Positions 17,387-26,071 of a DNA stretch of 64,000 nt are shown one piece after another; position 1 is the first letter of the stretch; the number at the start of each line of letters is the position of its first letter. This DNA comes from Janthinobacterium sp. Lineage in GTDB: Bacteria; Pseudomonadota; Gammaproteobacteria; Burkholderiales; Burkholderiaceae_D. The translations under genes and the position numbers were made by a program. Below the pieces are notes generated by a model. That model worked only from the letters and a program-made list of their open reading frames with translations, did no database searches and was not told the DNA's origin. The stretch lies in assembly GCA_003133225.1 (NCBI GenBank), contig PKWL01000141.1:1-64000 (forward strand), read 5' to 3'.

Positions 17387-18352
17387 TTAGCGCCCCGCGC
17401 GGCGCCTAAATTCGTCCAGACGCGGCAGGACCCGGCCCAGATAATGGGGCGCGACCGCTTCCAGAGCGTGGGGCCGGATGCCAAGATCTGCCGCCGTCAA
17501 TGCCTGCGACGAGGGCAAGATGACATTGTCAACCGACAAGCTAGCGAGATTGTCGCGGCTCATCAAGGGCGCGCCCGGCAGCCATTCCAGCAGCTGCGCC
17601 AGCAAAGTCGCCAAGGCCGGCGCCAGCTTGACGATAGGCCGCGGGTGGCCGCTATAGAGGCCGGCCAGCTTGACGAGCTGCCACAGCGTGTAGACCTTGG
17701 GCCCGGCCAATTCGTACACGCGGTTGCGGCTTTGCGGCTCGGACAAATCGTTGACGAACGCTTGCGCCACGTCTTCCACAAACACGGGTTGAAGGCGGGT
17801 GGCGGCGCCGGCCAGGGGCAGCACCGGCAGGACCTTTTGCATGGTCGCGAACAGGTTGAGAAACCGGTCTTCCGGGCCGAACACCACCGATGGCCGGAAC
17901 ACCGCCGCCGCCACGGCCGGGTTGGACATCGCGGCCAGTTCGCCGTCGGCCTTCGAACGCAGGTACATGGAGGGGGCGTTGCTGGCCGCGCCCAGCGCGC
18001 TCATGTGCAAAAAACGCGGCACATCGTTGGCCGCGCAGGCGTTGGCGACGCGCAGCGGCAGCTCGACGTGGGCGCGGGCGAAGTCTAGGCCGTACGGCAT
18101 CCCGCGCCGCGAGTGCAAAGCGCCGACCAAGTTGACGACCGCGTCCAAGCCTTGCGTCAGGCGCACCAAGACGCCATCTTGATACACGTCCTCTTCCACC
18201 ACCTCGACCCGCGGCAGGAAAATCAAGTGGCGGGCCCGCTCGTAACGGCGGGTTGGCACGACGACGCGCGCGCCAGCTGCCGCCAGCTTGGCTACCACGT
18301 GGCTGCCGATGAAGCCGGAACCGCCCAAGACGAGCACGTTGGGGGCGTCCAT
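17387..18352 (-). CDS. Complex I NDUFA9-like / NAD-dependent epimerase family protein
   Basis: 321 aa atypical short-chain dehydrogenase. The N-terminal Rossmann motif VLVLGGSGFIGSHVV binds NAD(P). HMSALGA, YLRSKADGE and FRPSVVFGPEDRFLN match the NDUFA9-like group, related to the accessory subunit of mitochondrial complex I. In bacteria the role is unclear and may be quinone- or envelope-related. The start codon directly abuts the slt stop codon (no gap), so the two are translationally coupled. This slt-NDUFA9-GST-cca order is, to my knowledge, common in Burkholderiales. Confidence 0.9.
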   Translation of the reverse strand: MDAPNVLVLGGSGFIGSHVVAKLAAAGARVVVPTRRYERARHLIFLPRVEVVEEDVYQDGVLVRLTQGLDAVVNLVGALHSRRGMPYGLDFARAHVELPLRVANACAANDVPRFLHMSALGAASNAPSMYLRSKADGELAAMSNPAVAAAVFRPSVVFGPEDRFLNLFATMQKVLPVLPLAGAATRLQPVFVEDVAQAFVNDLSEPQSRNRVYELAGPKVYTLWQLVKLAGLYSGHPRPIVKLAPALATLLAQLLEWLPGAPLMSRDNLASLSVDNVILPSSQALTAADLGIRPHALEAVAPHYLGRVLPRLDEFRRRAGR

Positions 18353-20359
18353 TTATTGATCTTCGCTCAAGGGGGCGCCCCCCATGTCCTGCGCCGGCGC
18401 CAGATTGCCTTTCGGCACCACGAAACCCAGGCGCGCTTTCAGCGATTGCGGTTTTTTTTCAAAAATTGCCGCATAGTAGGTGGCATTCGACATCACGTTC
18501 TTCACGTACTGGCGGGTTTCCGCGAACGGGATGGACTCGGCGAAGACGGCGCCCTCCATCGGCCCCGTCAAGCTCGCGCGCCAGCTGCGCGAGCGTCCCG
18601 GTCCGGCATTGTAGGCGGCCGTGGCCAGCACCTGCGAGCCGTCGAAGCCACCTAACACCATGTTCATGTAATTGGCGCCCAGTAAAATGTTGATGCGCAC
18701 GTCACTTAGCATGTCTTCCACAAAATCGCTGAGCCCGATCTTCTTGGCAACATAGCGCCCCGTCGACGGCATGACCTGCATCAGGCCGGAGGCGCCCACG
18801 TGCGACTGCGCGTCCATGACGAAACGCGATTCCTGGCGAATCAAGCCATACACCCACGCCTGATCCAAGCCCAGCGTCTGCGTCGTCAGATGCATGATAT
18901 CGTGGTGCGGGGCCGGGTAGCGCTGGCTGAAATCGACCTCGGTCCGAGTCCGTTCGGAAGTACTGACCATGCGGTCGAGAATATTGTTTTGGCGGGCAAA
19001 TTCAGCCGCCGCCAGATGCTCGCGCTCGCTTAACCCGCGCAATTGCCAGTTCCATTCGCGCGTTCCTTCAAGGCGCAAGCGCATGCCGAAAAACCGCAGC
19101 GCGCGCTGAAAGCCGGGGTTGGCGGCGATCGGCTCAATCTCGGCTGGCGCGATGGGCGGCCCGGGCGGCGGGATCGTGACTTGACGCCCCAGTTCCTCGG
19201 CCGCCAACTGGCCATAAAAATTAGTTTGGTCGGCGATGCGTTCAAACAGTTGCGCCGCCTCCTCAGGGGCGGCGGCGGGCGCGCCTGGCCCGGCCGCCCT
19301 AGGCAAGGCCCGCCCCAGCCAGTAAAGCCAAGTGGGCTCGGCGCGCAATGGGGGCGGCATCGCTTCGATATCGTCTTTGACTTCCTGCCAGTTGCCAGAG
19401 CGCAGCGCGATCCGCGTTTTCCATTGGTGGGCATCGAGCGAGAGCGGTGCGCCCTTCGCTTTCAACCAGTATGCAGCCGTCTCCGGCGCCAAGGTGTAGG
19501 ACGCGGCCAAGGCGATATTGGACCAGCCGAGGGCCTGCTCTTGCACGCTCAGGTTTGGCAGCGCCCGGTTGAGCGCGAGAACGCCCAGCTTGACGTTGAT
19601 TCTGGCCATGCGGCCGGCCGCCATCAGATACATTTCGTGGTCGGCGCGGCCGCTGCCAACGCCCCGGGCCAGCGCCAGCGCCGGCAGATCGATGGCCTGG
19701 GCCACCCTCGATTCGGACAAATTGAGCAAGGGCGCGATCCGGCGCGCCGGGCCGGCGGCCTTAAATTCGCCTGCCAGCCGCAGTTGCGTCCACAGCTCTT
19801 CCGCATCAAACTGGCCCCTTTGCGCGAGTGCGGCCACCAAGCTGCTGCCCGCCTCGCCATAGACGGACGGGTTGATCAGCAGAACGCGCGCTTCGGCGGC
19901 CACATTTTGCCCTTTCACAAGGCGCGACTGCAAGGCGTAACATTTGAGCTGGAAGTCGTCCTTGAGGACAAATTGCGCATATTGTTCGTCAAAATTGAGC
20001 CAGTCGCCGCTGTGCCCCAAGTCGAGCAACCAGTCGTTGCGCAAACGGTCAGCGATCGCGCTGCCCGCGTAGCGCGTCAAAAAGTCGCGAATTTCTTCGT
20101 TGGAGGCATCCTTCAGGCGCACTTTCAGCCGATAATAATCGACATAGGGTGTGAATGGGCCGCTGCCGATCTGGGCAGCGTAAAATTGCACCTTGGCTAA
20201 GTCATCTTGACGCACGGCATCACGCAGCATCAAAAACGCATTCTCGTCGCTATGTGTTTCGACCCCGGCAACGGCGGCCTCTGTTTCGCCGTTGCCGGCA
20301 AAGGCCAAGTGACAGACGGTGGCGACAACAAGGCCGGCTATCCATTTCGATCGGAGCAT
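18353..20359 (-). CDS. slt: Soluble lytic murein transglycosylase (Slt70-type)
   Basis: 668 aa. N-terminal signal peptide (WIAGLVVATVCHLAFA), a long alpha-superhelical U/L domain, then the C-terminal SLT catalytic domain. The catalytic Glu is in LIRQESRF, followed by GASGLMQVMPSTG and ATAAYNAGPGR. It cleaves the MurNAc-GlcNAc bond with formation of 1,6-anhydro-MurNAc in the periplasm. Divergent from the 5-formyl-THF cyclo-ligase gene with only 36 bases between starts. Confidence 0.95.
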   Translation of the reverse strand: MLRSKWIAGLVVATVCHLAFAGNGETEAAVAGVETHSDENAFLMLRDAVRQDDLAKVQFYAAQIGSGPFTPYVDYYRLKVRLKDASNEEIRDFLTRYAGSAIADRLRNDWLLDLGHSGDWLNFDEQYAQFVLKDDFQLKCYALQSRLVKGQNVAAEARVLLINPSVYGEAGSSLVAALAQRGQFDAEELWTQLRLAGEFKAAGPARRIAPLLNLSESRVAQAIDLPALALARGVGSGRADHEMYLMAAGRMARINVKLGVLALNRALPNLSVQEQALGWSNIALAASYTLAPETAAYWLKAKGAPLSLDAHQWKTRIALRSGNWQEVKDDIEAMPPPLRAEPTWLYWLGRALPRAAGPGAPAAAPEEAAQLFERIADQTNFYGQLAAEELGRQVTIPPPGPPIAPAEIEPIAANPGFQRALRFFGMRLRLEGTREWNWQLRGLSEREHLAAAEFARQNNILDRMVSTSERTRTEVDFSQRYPAPHHDIMHLTTQTLGLDQAWVYGLIRQESRFVMDAQSHVGASGLMQVMPSTGRYVAKKIGLSDFVEDMLSDVRINILLGANYMNMVLGGFDGSQVLATAAYNAGPGRSRSWRASLTGPMEGAVFAESIPFAETRQYVKNVMSNATYYAAIFEKKPQSLKARLGFVVPKGNLAPAQDMGGAPLSEDQ

Positions 20360-20395
20360 CGGTTTGCGGCTTTCAATTTAATCCAGATTCATTAT

Positions 20396-20992
20396 ATGAC
20401 CAACGAGCCCACAATGACACGCGATTTGGCACAATCTGGGCCCGTCGACGGCAACTCTAAGGCACGCCTGCGCAAGAACTTATTGGAAGCGCGCGCGCAC
20501 CTCGATGCCGGCACCCGCGCCCACTGGGACAGGGCGATCGGCGCGCACATTGTGGCGTGGTGGCAAGGGATCCGGGCGCCGCTGCTGGCCGTGTACTGGC
20601 CCTTGCAAGGCGAGCCGGAACTGAGCGCCGCCTACTGCGCGTTGCGCAAACTGGGCGTCAAGCTGGCCTTGCCGGTCGTGCTGAAAAAAGACGCGCCTCT
20701 CGTGTTTGCCTCCTGGGAGCCGGGCGAGGCCATGGCGACGGACGGCATGGGCGTTGCCGTTCCGGCCCGCTTGTGCCAAGTACAACCGCCCGCCATCCTA
20801 ATTCCCTGCCTGGGCTTTAATGCGCAACGCTTCCGCCTCGGTTACGGCGGCGGATTTTATGACCGCACCCTGGCGACTACGCCCCGCCCCGCCACGGTCG
20901 GCGTCGCTTATGCGTGCATGGCCGCGCAGTTCGACAGCGACAGCCACGATATTGCCCTCGATAAAATCGCCACCGAGGTGGGATTTATGTAA
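20396..20992 (+). CDS. 5-formyltetrahydrofolate cyclo-ligase
   Basis: 198 aa from the ATG at 20396 (a second ATG at 20414 is possible; neither has a clear ribosome site). Converts 5-formyl-THF to 5,10-methenyl-THF with ATP. The family signature FNAQRFRLGYGGGFYDRTL near the C-terminus is clear. It overlaps metF tail-to-tail by 8 bases, so two folate one-carbon genes are convergent. I looked for a 6S RNA, which often precedes this gene in gammaproteobacteria; there is no room for one here. Confidence 0.93.
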   Translation: MTNEPTMTRDLAQSGPVDGNSKARLRKNLLEARAHLDAGTRAHWDRAIGAHIVAWWQGIRAPLLAVYWPLQGEPELSAAYCALRKLGVKLALPVVLKKDAPLVFASWEPGEAMATDGMGVAVPARLCQVQPPAILIPCLGFNAQRFRLGYGGGFYDRTLATTPRPATVGVAYACMAAQFDSDSHDIALDKIATEVGFM

Positions 20993-21815
20993 CCAGGCGC
21001 CGCCACAAGGCGGTGGTCGGCGCCGCCTGATTCATGCTGTAGAAATGCAGTCCCGGCGCACCGCCCGCCAGCAGGCGTTCGCACAATTGGGTCACGACGT
21101 CGAGGCCGAAGGCCTTGATCGAAGCGCTGTCGTCGCCGAAACTGGCCAATTTCAGGCGCACCCAGCGCGGAATTTCGGCGCCGCACATGTCGGAAAAACG
21201 CATCAATTGCGTGTAATTGGTAATCGGCATGATGCCAGCTACGATGGGCACGTCGAGGCCCAGCTTGCAGGTCTGCTCGACAAACTGGAAATACGCATCG
21301 GCATTGTAAAAATACTGGGTGATGGCGGCATTCGCGCCGGCCCGGATTTTGCGGGCGAAATTGTCCAAATCATCTTGCGGCGAGCGCGCTTGCGGATGCA
21401 CTTCCGGGTAGGCCGCCACTTCGATGTGGAACCAGTCGCCCGTTTCGGCGCGGATGAATTCCACCAGTTCATTGGCGTAGCGGAACTCGCCGGCGCCGCC
21501 GTAGCCACTTGGCAGGTCGCCGCGCAGGGCGACCAGACGGCGGATGCCATGCGCCTTGAATTCATCCAAGACGGCCCGGATCGATTCGCGCGAGCCGCCC
21601 ACACAGGACAGGTGGGGCGCGGCGTCGGCGCCGGCGGCCAGGATCTCGAGCACCGTGTCAAGCGTGCCCCGTTGGGTACTGCCGCCGGCGCCGTAGGTGA
21701 CGGAGAAGTACTTGGGATTGAGCTCGGACAACATTTGGCGCGTATGGCGCAGTTTGGTAGCGCCTTCCTCCGTCTTCGGGGGAAAAAATTCGATACTGAA
21801 ATTAGGAGTGTCCAT
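20985..21815 (-). CDS. metF: 5,10-methylenetetrahydrofolate reductase
   Basis: 276 aa, normal size. Reduces methylene-THF to methyl-THF with FAD, supplying the methyl group for methionine. Signature segments are SIEFFPPKTEEGA (with the catalytic Glu), SVTYGAGGS, HLSCVG, LALRGDLP (here LVALRGDLP), ITQYFYN and PIVAGIMPITN. It follows the small membrane protein gene (14-base overlap) and ahcY on the same strand, so the methyl-cycle genes are probably co-transcribed in part. Confidence 0.97.
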   Translation of the reverse strand: MDTPNFSIEFFPPKTEEGATKLRHTRQMLSELNPKYFSVTYGAGGSTQRGTLDTVLEILAAGADAAPHLSCVGGSRESIRAVLDEFKAHGIRRLVALRGDLPSGYGGAGEFRYANELVEFIRAETGDWFHIEVAAYPEVHPQARSPQDDLDNFARKIRAGANAAITQYFYNADAYFQFVEQTCKLGLDVPIVAGIMPITNYTQLMRFSDMCGAEIPRWVRLKLASFGDDSASIKAFGLDVVTQLCERLLAGGAPGLHFYSMNQAAPTTALWRRLVT

Positions 21816-22155
21816 CGTTTTTCAACAGTAAAGTCGAGAGCGCCCACGAGATCACGCTGTAGAGCAGCGCGCCGCCGATGGCAGCCCAAAAATTGGCGAC
21901 ATGAAAGCCGTCGACCAGTTGCGCGACCAGCCAAAACATGAAACCGTTGAGGATGAAGATAAACAAGCCGAGCGAGAGTACCGTCACGGGCAAGGTCAGC
22001 ACCACGAGGATGGGGCGGATCAAGGTATTGACCAGGCCCAGCACCAGGGCGGCGACGAGGGCCGCCCCGAGGTCGGTGACGCTCACGGAATGGATCAGGT
22101 AAGGCACGGCCAGCAAGGCGGCCGCATTGATAAACCAAGTCAAAATCAGTCGCAT
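21802..22155 (-). CDS. Phage holin family (YvlD-like) small membrane protein
   Basis: 117 aa with four hydrophobic helices (about residues 5-25, 28-50, 52-75, 85-110) and the family motif LGLVNTLIRPIL followed by LTLPVTVLSLGLFIFILNGFMFWLVA. Despite the family name there is no prophage context. Members sit between ahcY and metF in many betaproteobacteria. The function is unknown; a membrane role linked to metF is not shown. Confidence 0.88.
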   Translation of the reverse strand: MRLILTWFINAAALLAVPYLIHSVSVTDLGAALVAALVLGLVNTLIRPILVVLTLPVTVLSLGLFIFILNGFMFWLVAQLVDGFHVANFWAAIGGALLYSVISWALSTLLLKNDGHS

Positions 22156-22182
22156 AGTCGGTCAAGTTAGCTGTATGAATGG

Positions 22183-22205
22183 CAAGGCCGGCGGGGCCGG
22201 CCTTG
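22183..22205 (-). terminator. Terminator-like perfect inverted repeat after ahcY
   Basis: CAAGGCCGGC and GCCGGCCTTG form a 10-bp GC stem with a 3-base loop, 7 bases past the ahcY stop codon. There is no T-run on the minus strand, so it may only reduce read-through into the holin-like gene and metF, or act as an RNA-stabilising structure. Confidence 0.5.
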
Positions 22206-22211
22206 GCTCGC

Positions 22212-23636
22212 CTAGTAGCGGTAGTGTTCCGGCTTGTACGGACCTTGCTGTTGCACGCCGATGTAGTCGGCTTGCTCGGCGCTCAGTTCAGTCAAGTGCG
22301 CGTTCAGTTTTTTCAATTGCAGGCGCGCCACTTTTTCATCCAGATGCTTGGGCAAGGTATACACGCCGACGGGATAATTGGCCGTGTTCACATACAGTTC
22401 GATTTGCGCCAGGGTCTGGTTCGCGAATGAGGAACTCATGACGTAAGACGGGTGTCCCGTGCCACAGCCCAGGTTGACTAGGCGTCCTTCGGCGAGCAAG
22501 ATGATGCGCCGGCCCGACGGAAAGATCACGTGATCGACTTGCGGCTTGATATTTTCCCACTCGTATTGCTTGAGCGAGGCGACGTCGATTTCATTGTCGA
22601 AGTGGCCGATATTGCACACGATGGCCTGATCCTTCATGCGCGTTAAATGGTCGTGCGTTAGGATGTGGTAGTTGCCGGTGCAGGTGACAAAAATGTCGCC
22701 GTGCTCGGCCGCGTAATCCATGGTCACGACGCGGTAACCTTCCATGGCCGCCTGCAGCGCGCAGATGGGATCGACTTCCGTGACCCAGACTTGGGCCGAG
22801 AGCGCGCGCATGGCCTGGGCCGAGCCTTTGCCGACGTCGCCATAACCGGCAATGACGGCGACCTTGCCCGCGATCATGACATCAGTCGCCCGTTTGATGC
22901 CATCGACGAGCGATTCGCGGCAACCGTACAGGTTGTCAAACTTCGACTTGGTCACGGAATCGTTGACATTGATGGCCGGAAAGGCCAGTTTGCCTTCCTT
23001 ATGCATCTGGTACAGGCGATGGACGCCCGTGGTGGTCTCTTCGGTCACGCCAAGGATGTTCGGCAAGCGCTGGGAATACCAGTGCGGATGGGCCGCCAGG
23101 CGCTTCTTGATCGCGTTGTAGAGGCAGGTTTCCTCTTCGGACGCGGGGGCGTCGAGCACGGATGCGTCGTTTTCCGCGCGCACGCCCAGATGCAGCAACA
23201 AGGTGGCGTCGCCGCCATCGTCGAGAATCATGTTGGAATACACGGGCGCGCCGGCCACGTCGGGCCATTCGAAAATGCGGTGCGTGAATTCCCAATACTC
23301 GTCTAACGATTCGCCCTTGAACGCGAAGACGCTGGTGCCGCCGGCGGCGATGGCGGCGGCGGCGTGATCCTGGGTCGAATAGATATTGCACGAGGCCCAG
23401 CGCACTTGCGCCCCCAACGCTTCCAGCGTCTCGATCAGGACGGCCGTCTGGATCGTCATGTGGATCGAACCCGTGATGCGGGCACCCAACAACGGCTGGG
23501 CGGCGGAAAATTCTTCGCGGATGGCCATCAGGCCGGGCATTTCCGTTTCGGCGATTCTAATTTCTTTGTTGCCCCACGCCGCCAAGCTGATGTCGGCAAC
23601 GCAGTAGTCCTGCAGATTTTTGAGTACGGCGTTCAT
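22212..23636 (-). CDS. ahcY: S-adenosylhomocysteinase
   Basis: 474 aa. Hydrolyses S-adenosylhomocysteine to adenosine and homocysteine, clearing the product of SAM-dependent methylation. NAD-binding motif [10 protein letters not shown]; substrate segments [13 protein letters not shown] and [22 protein letters not shown]-terminus KPEHYRY as in all members. The ATG at 23636 is chosen over the GTG immediately before it because AGGAGG then has proper spacing (5 bases). An SAH riboswitch lies in its leader, so the gene is expected to be switched on when the substrate accumulates. Confidence 0.98.
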   Translation of the reverse strand: MNAVLKNLQDYCVADISLAAWGNKEIRIAETEMPGLMAIREEFSAAQPLLGARITGSIHMTIQTAVLIETLEALGAQVRWASCNIYSTQDHAAAAIAAGGTSVFAFKGESLDEYWEFTHRIFEWPDVAGAPVYSNMILDDGGDATLLLHLGVRAENDASVLDAPASEEETCLYNAIKKRLAAHPHWYSQRLPNILGVTEETTTGVHRLYQMHKEGKLAFPAINVNDSVTKSKFDNLYGCRESLVDGIKRATDVMIAGKVAVIAGYGDVGKGSAQAMRALSAQVWVTEVDPICALQAAMEGYRVVTMDYAAEHGDIFVTCTGNYHILTHDHLTRMKDQAIVCNIGHFDNEIDVASLKQYEWENIKPQVDHVIFPSGRRIILLAEGRLVNLGCGTGHPSYVMSSSFANQTLAQIELYVNTANYPVGVYTLPKHLDEKVARLQLKKLNAHLTELSAEQADYIGVQQQGPYKPEHYRY

Positions 23637-23665
23637 CACGCCCTCCTTTCAGTTAGAAAAAAGTA

Positions 23666-23735
23666 ACGTGAGCGCAGTTGCGGGTGTCGTCTCCGAGCCT
23701 GGCGAAAATATCTTTCGTCGCAACGCTCCTCGGAA
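23666..23735 (-). promoter_or_regulatory. SAH riboswitch upstream of ahcY
   Basis: The minus-strand leader carries the conserved SAH-riboswitch pieces in order: CCGAGGAGCGTTGC at the 5' side, a variable hairpin (GACGAAAG..TTTTCG), CCAGGCTCGG, which pairs back with CCGAGG, then ACACCCGCAACTGCGCTCAC, whose GCAAC and GCGCTC parts complete the pseudoknot and closing helix. SAH riboswitches are known to turn on ahcY in beta- and gammaproteobacteria. It starts within a base or two of the predicted transcription start and ends about 30 bases before the ATG. Confidence 0.9.
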
Positions 23736-23742
23736 GTGGGCC

Positions 23743-23772
23743 ATTGTAGCATTCGGGCTACTCCTGCGCCAA
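23743..23772 (-). promoter_or_regulatory. Promoter for the SAH riboswitch-ahcY transcript
   Basis: Minus strand: TTGGCG (23772-23767), 18-base spacer, TACAAT (23748-23743). The predicted start near 23736 coincides with the 5' edge of the riboswitch, which supports the call. Confidence 0.6.
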
Positions 23773-23795
23773 CGCAATTTTGTCGGGGCACAGGC

Positions 23796-23844
23796 TAGGG
23801 ACGGTTGCAGGCCGACCTGTTTGATTGGCCTACACCCGTCCCTA
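23796..23844. repeat. Long imperfect palindrome between ahcY and metK
   Basis: TAGGGACGG and CCGTCCCTA bracket inner arms GCAGGCC / GGCCTAC, giving a helix of about 18 bp with two mismatches and a 13-base loop. It lies 24 bases past the metK stop. No T-run follows on either strand. It may end metK transcription and insulate the ahcY promoter; this is inference. Confidence 0.5.
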
Positions 23845-23868
23845 CTTGTCACGGCTGGTCGCCGCTTG

Positions 23869-25035
23869 TCACTTGAGGCCGGCGGCCTCGCGCAGCAACG
23901 CCACCTTGTCCGTGCGCTCCCAAGTGAATTCCGGTTCTTCGCGGCCGAAATGGCCATACGCGGCCGTTTTTTGATAGATCGGGCGTAGCAGATCGAGCAT
24001 GAGTACAATGCCTTTCGGGCGCAGATCGAAATACTCCTGTACCAGTGCGGCAATTTTTTCGTCCGGGATGACACCCGTGCCTTCCGTGTAGACCGTGATG
24101 TTGATCGGCTTGGCCACGCCAATGGCGTAACTGATCTGAATCTGGCACTGGCGCGCGAGGCCGGCCGCGACGATGTTTTTCGCCACATAGCGGGCCGCGT
24201 ACGCGGCCGAACGGTCCACTTTCGACGGGTCTTTGCCGGAGAATGCGCCGCCGCCGTGCGGACTGGCGCCGCCGTAGGTATCGACGATGATCTTACGCCC
24301 CGTCAGGCCGCAATCTCCTTGCGGGCCGCCGATGACAAAACGGCCGGTTGGATTGACCAGATAACGCGTGTTGTCTAGCCACTCGCGCGGCAAGACTTTT
24401 TTGATGATCTCTTCGATGACCGCTTCTTCGATTTGCTTATGCGACATCTCCGGCGCGTGCTGGGTCGATAACACGACCGTGTCCACGCCCACCGGGCTGC
24501 CATCGATATAACGCAGCGTGACTTGCGATTTGGCGTCCGGGCGCAGCCATGGCAGGCGGCCGTCCTTGCGCAGCTGCGACTGACGCTCGACTAAGCGGTG
24601 CGCGTAATGAATCGCGGCCGGCATCAATTCCGGCGTCTCGTCACAGGCGTAGCCGAACATTAAGCCCTGGTCGCCCGCGCCCTGGTCCAAGTCGAGGCCG
24701 GCGCCCTCATCGACGCCCTGGGCGATGTCGGGCGATTGCTTGTCGTAGCACACCATCACGGCGCAACCACGATAATCGATGCCGAACTCCGTGTTGTCGT
24801 AACCGATGCGCTTGATCGTTTCGCGTGCCACTTGAATATAATCGACGTTGGCGTGGGTAGTGATTTCGCCCGCCAGCACCACCAAGCCCGTATTGCACAA
24901 GGTTTCGGCGGCGACGCGCGCGCTTGGGTCCTGGCTCAGGATCGCGTCCAAGATCGCATCGGAGATTTGGTCGGCGACTTTGTCGGGATGGCCTTCCGAA
25001 ACCGATTCGGAAGTAAACAGATAATCATTTGACAT
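23869..25035 (-). CDS. metK: S-adenosylmethionine synthase
   Basis: 388 aa, standard length. Makes SAM from methionine and ATP. Signatures: [27 protein letters not shown], the metal/ATP segment around [16 protein letters not shown] and the P-loop-like [28 protein letters not shown] precedes the ATG by 6 bases. With ahcY and metF on the same strand this forms the methyl cycle; each part has its own leader structure. Confidence 0.98.
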   Translation of the reverse strand: MSNDYLFTSESVSEGHPDKVADQISDAILDAILSQDPSARVAAETLCNTGLVVLAGEITTHANVDYIQVARETIKRIGYDNTEFGIDYRGCAVMVCYDKQSPDIAQGVDEGAGLDLDQGAGDQGLMFGYACDETPELMPAAIHYAHRLVERQSQLRKDGRLPWLRPDAKSQVTLRYIDGSPVGVDTVVLSTQHAPEMSHKQIEEAVIEEIIKKVLPREWLDNTRYLVNPTGRFVIGGPQGDCGLTGRKIIVDTYGGASPHGGGAFSGKDPSKVDRSAAYAARYVAKNIVAAGLARQCQIQISYAIGVAKPINITVYTEGTGVIPDEKIAALVQEYFDLRPKGIVLMLDLLRPIYQKTAAYGHFGREEPEFTWERTDKVALLREAAGLK

Positions 25036-25065
25036 TACAGGCTCCTACTACTGGTTGAGTGTGTT

Positions 25066-25092
25066 GTCGCAGCAACCAATACCGCCTGCGAC
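25066..25092 (-). promoter_or_regulatory. Perfect 7-bp hairpin in the metK leader
   Basis: GTCGCAG and CTGCGAC are perfect inverted arms around a 13-base loop, 31 bases upstream of the metK ATG. It does not match a SAM riboswitch class I know. It could be part of a larger structured leader or a protein-binding dyad. Confidence 0.4.
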
Positions 25093-25216
25093 GCTTTAGC
25101 GATATTTATATTCCGCTTCGCAAGTTGTCTATTAACTCAGCGGATACTCCATCCGTGGTATTTTACGCCTATTGAAAAATTTTGGCTGGCAACGGCTGTT
25201 GAACTTGATCAAAACT

Positions 25217-26071
25217 ATGCTCGTCTTTCTCTTTCGCGTCTTGTCCACTTTCCCCTTGCCCCTGTTGCATCGCTTGGGCACCGCCCTCGGCTGGCTGGTG
25301 TACCTGAGCTCAAAATCATACCGCCAGAACATGCGCGAGAACATGGCGGGCGCCGGTTTTTCCGCCCACCTCCCTGCCGCCATCGCCGAATCGGGCAAAA
25401 GCATCGTCGAACTGCCATTTATCTGGTGCGCGGCGCCCGCTCGCGTCGCGCGCCACGCGGGCGTGGACAACTGGGCTTTAGTGCAAAGCGCGCTCGATGG
25501 CGGGCGCGGCATCGTGTTTCTGACACCCCATCTGGGTTGCTTTGAAATTGTGGCGCAGCAAATCGCACTGCGCACGCCGCTCACGGTCATGTACCGCCCG
25601 CCGCGCAAAGCGGCCCTGAAACCGTTGATCGAAGGGGCGCGCGCACGCCACAACCTGATGCTGGCGCCGGCCACGATGGCCGGTGTGCGGATCTTGGCCA
25701 AATGCTTGAAAAAGGGCCAGCCCATCGGCCTGCTGCCAGATCAGGTGCCGCAGGAAGGCGAAGGCGTATGGGCCGATTTTTTTGGCCGTCCCGCCTATAC
25801 CATGACCTTGCCGGCCAAACTGGCGCACATGGGGCGGGCCCAGATCATCGTCACTTACGCCGAGCGCTTAGCGCACGGCAAGGGCTTTTTGATCCACTTC
25901 GTCCCGTTCGACGGTTCGATTGATGGCTCTGCGGCCGAGCAGGCACTGGCCATCAATGGCGCCATGGAGCAGTTGATCGCACGCAGTCCTGCGCAATATT
26001 TTTGGAGTTACAAGCGCTACAAGGTGCCGCCCGGCACCTGCGCGCCGGCCAATCTGCGGGAGGCCGCATGA
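25217..26071 (+). CDS. Lipid A biosynthesis acyltransferase (LpxL/HtrB family), first copy
   Basis: 284 aa from the ATG at 25217, which matches the typical start MLVFLFRVLSTFPLPLLH; a TTG at 25172 could add 15 residues. The acyltransferase H-x4-D/E motif is HLGCFE, and downstream LLPDQVPQEGEGVWADFFG and YFWSYKRYK match the family. It transfers a secondary acyl chain onto Kdo2-lipid IVA at the inner membrane, using the N-terminal hydrophobic helix as anchor. The second copy overlaps by 4 bases. Divergent from metK. Confidence 0.9.
   Translation: MLVFLFRVLSTFPLPLLHRLGTALGWLVYLSSKSYRQNMRENMAGAGFSAHLPAAIAESGKSIVELPFIWCAAPARVARHAGVDNWALVQSALDGGRGIVFLTPHLGCFEIVAQQIALRTPLTVMYRPPRKAALKPLIEGARARHNLMLAPATMAGVRILAKCLKKGQPIGLLPDQVPQEGEGVWADFFGRPAYTMTLPAKLAHMGRAQIIVTYAERLAHGKGFLIHFVPFDGSIDGSAAEQALAINGAMEQLIARSPAQYFWSYKRYKVPPGTCAPANLREAA

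Noticed and set aside
20155-20460. 6S RNA next to 5-formyl-THF cyclo-ligase
   Set aside because: Only 36 bases separate this gene from the divergent slt start, too short for a 6S RNA of about 180 bases.
21802-22155. Phage holin gene as a prophage sign
   Set aside because: The family name is misleading. The gene sits among methyl-cycle genes and no other phage genes are near.
25036-25216. SAM riboswitch before metK
   Set aside because: The leader lacks the conserved cores of SAM-I, SAM-II or SAM/SAH classes that I can recognise. Only a simple hairpin is visible.
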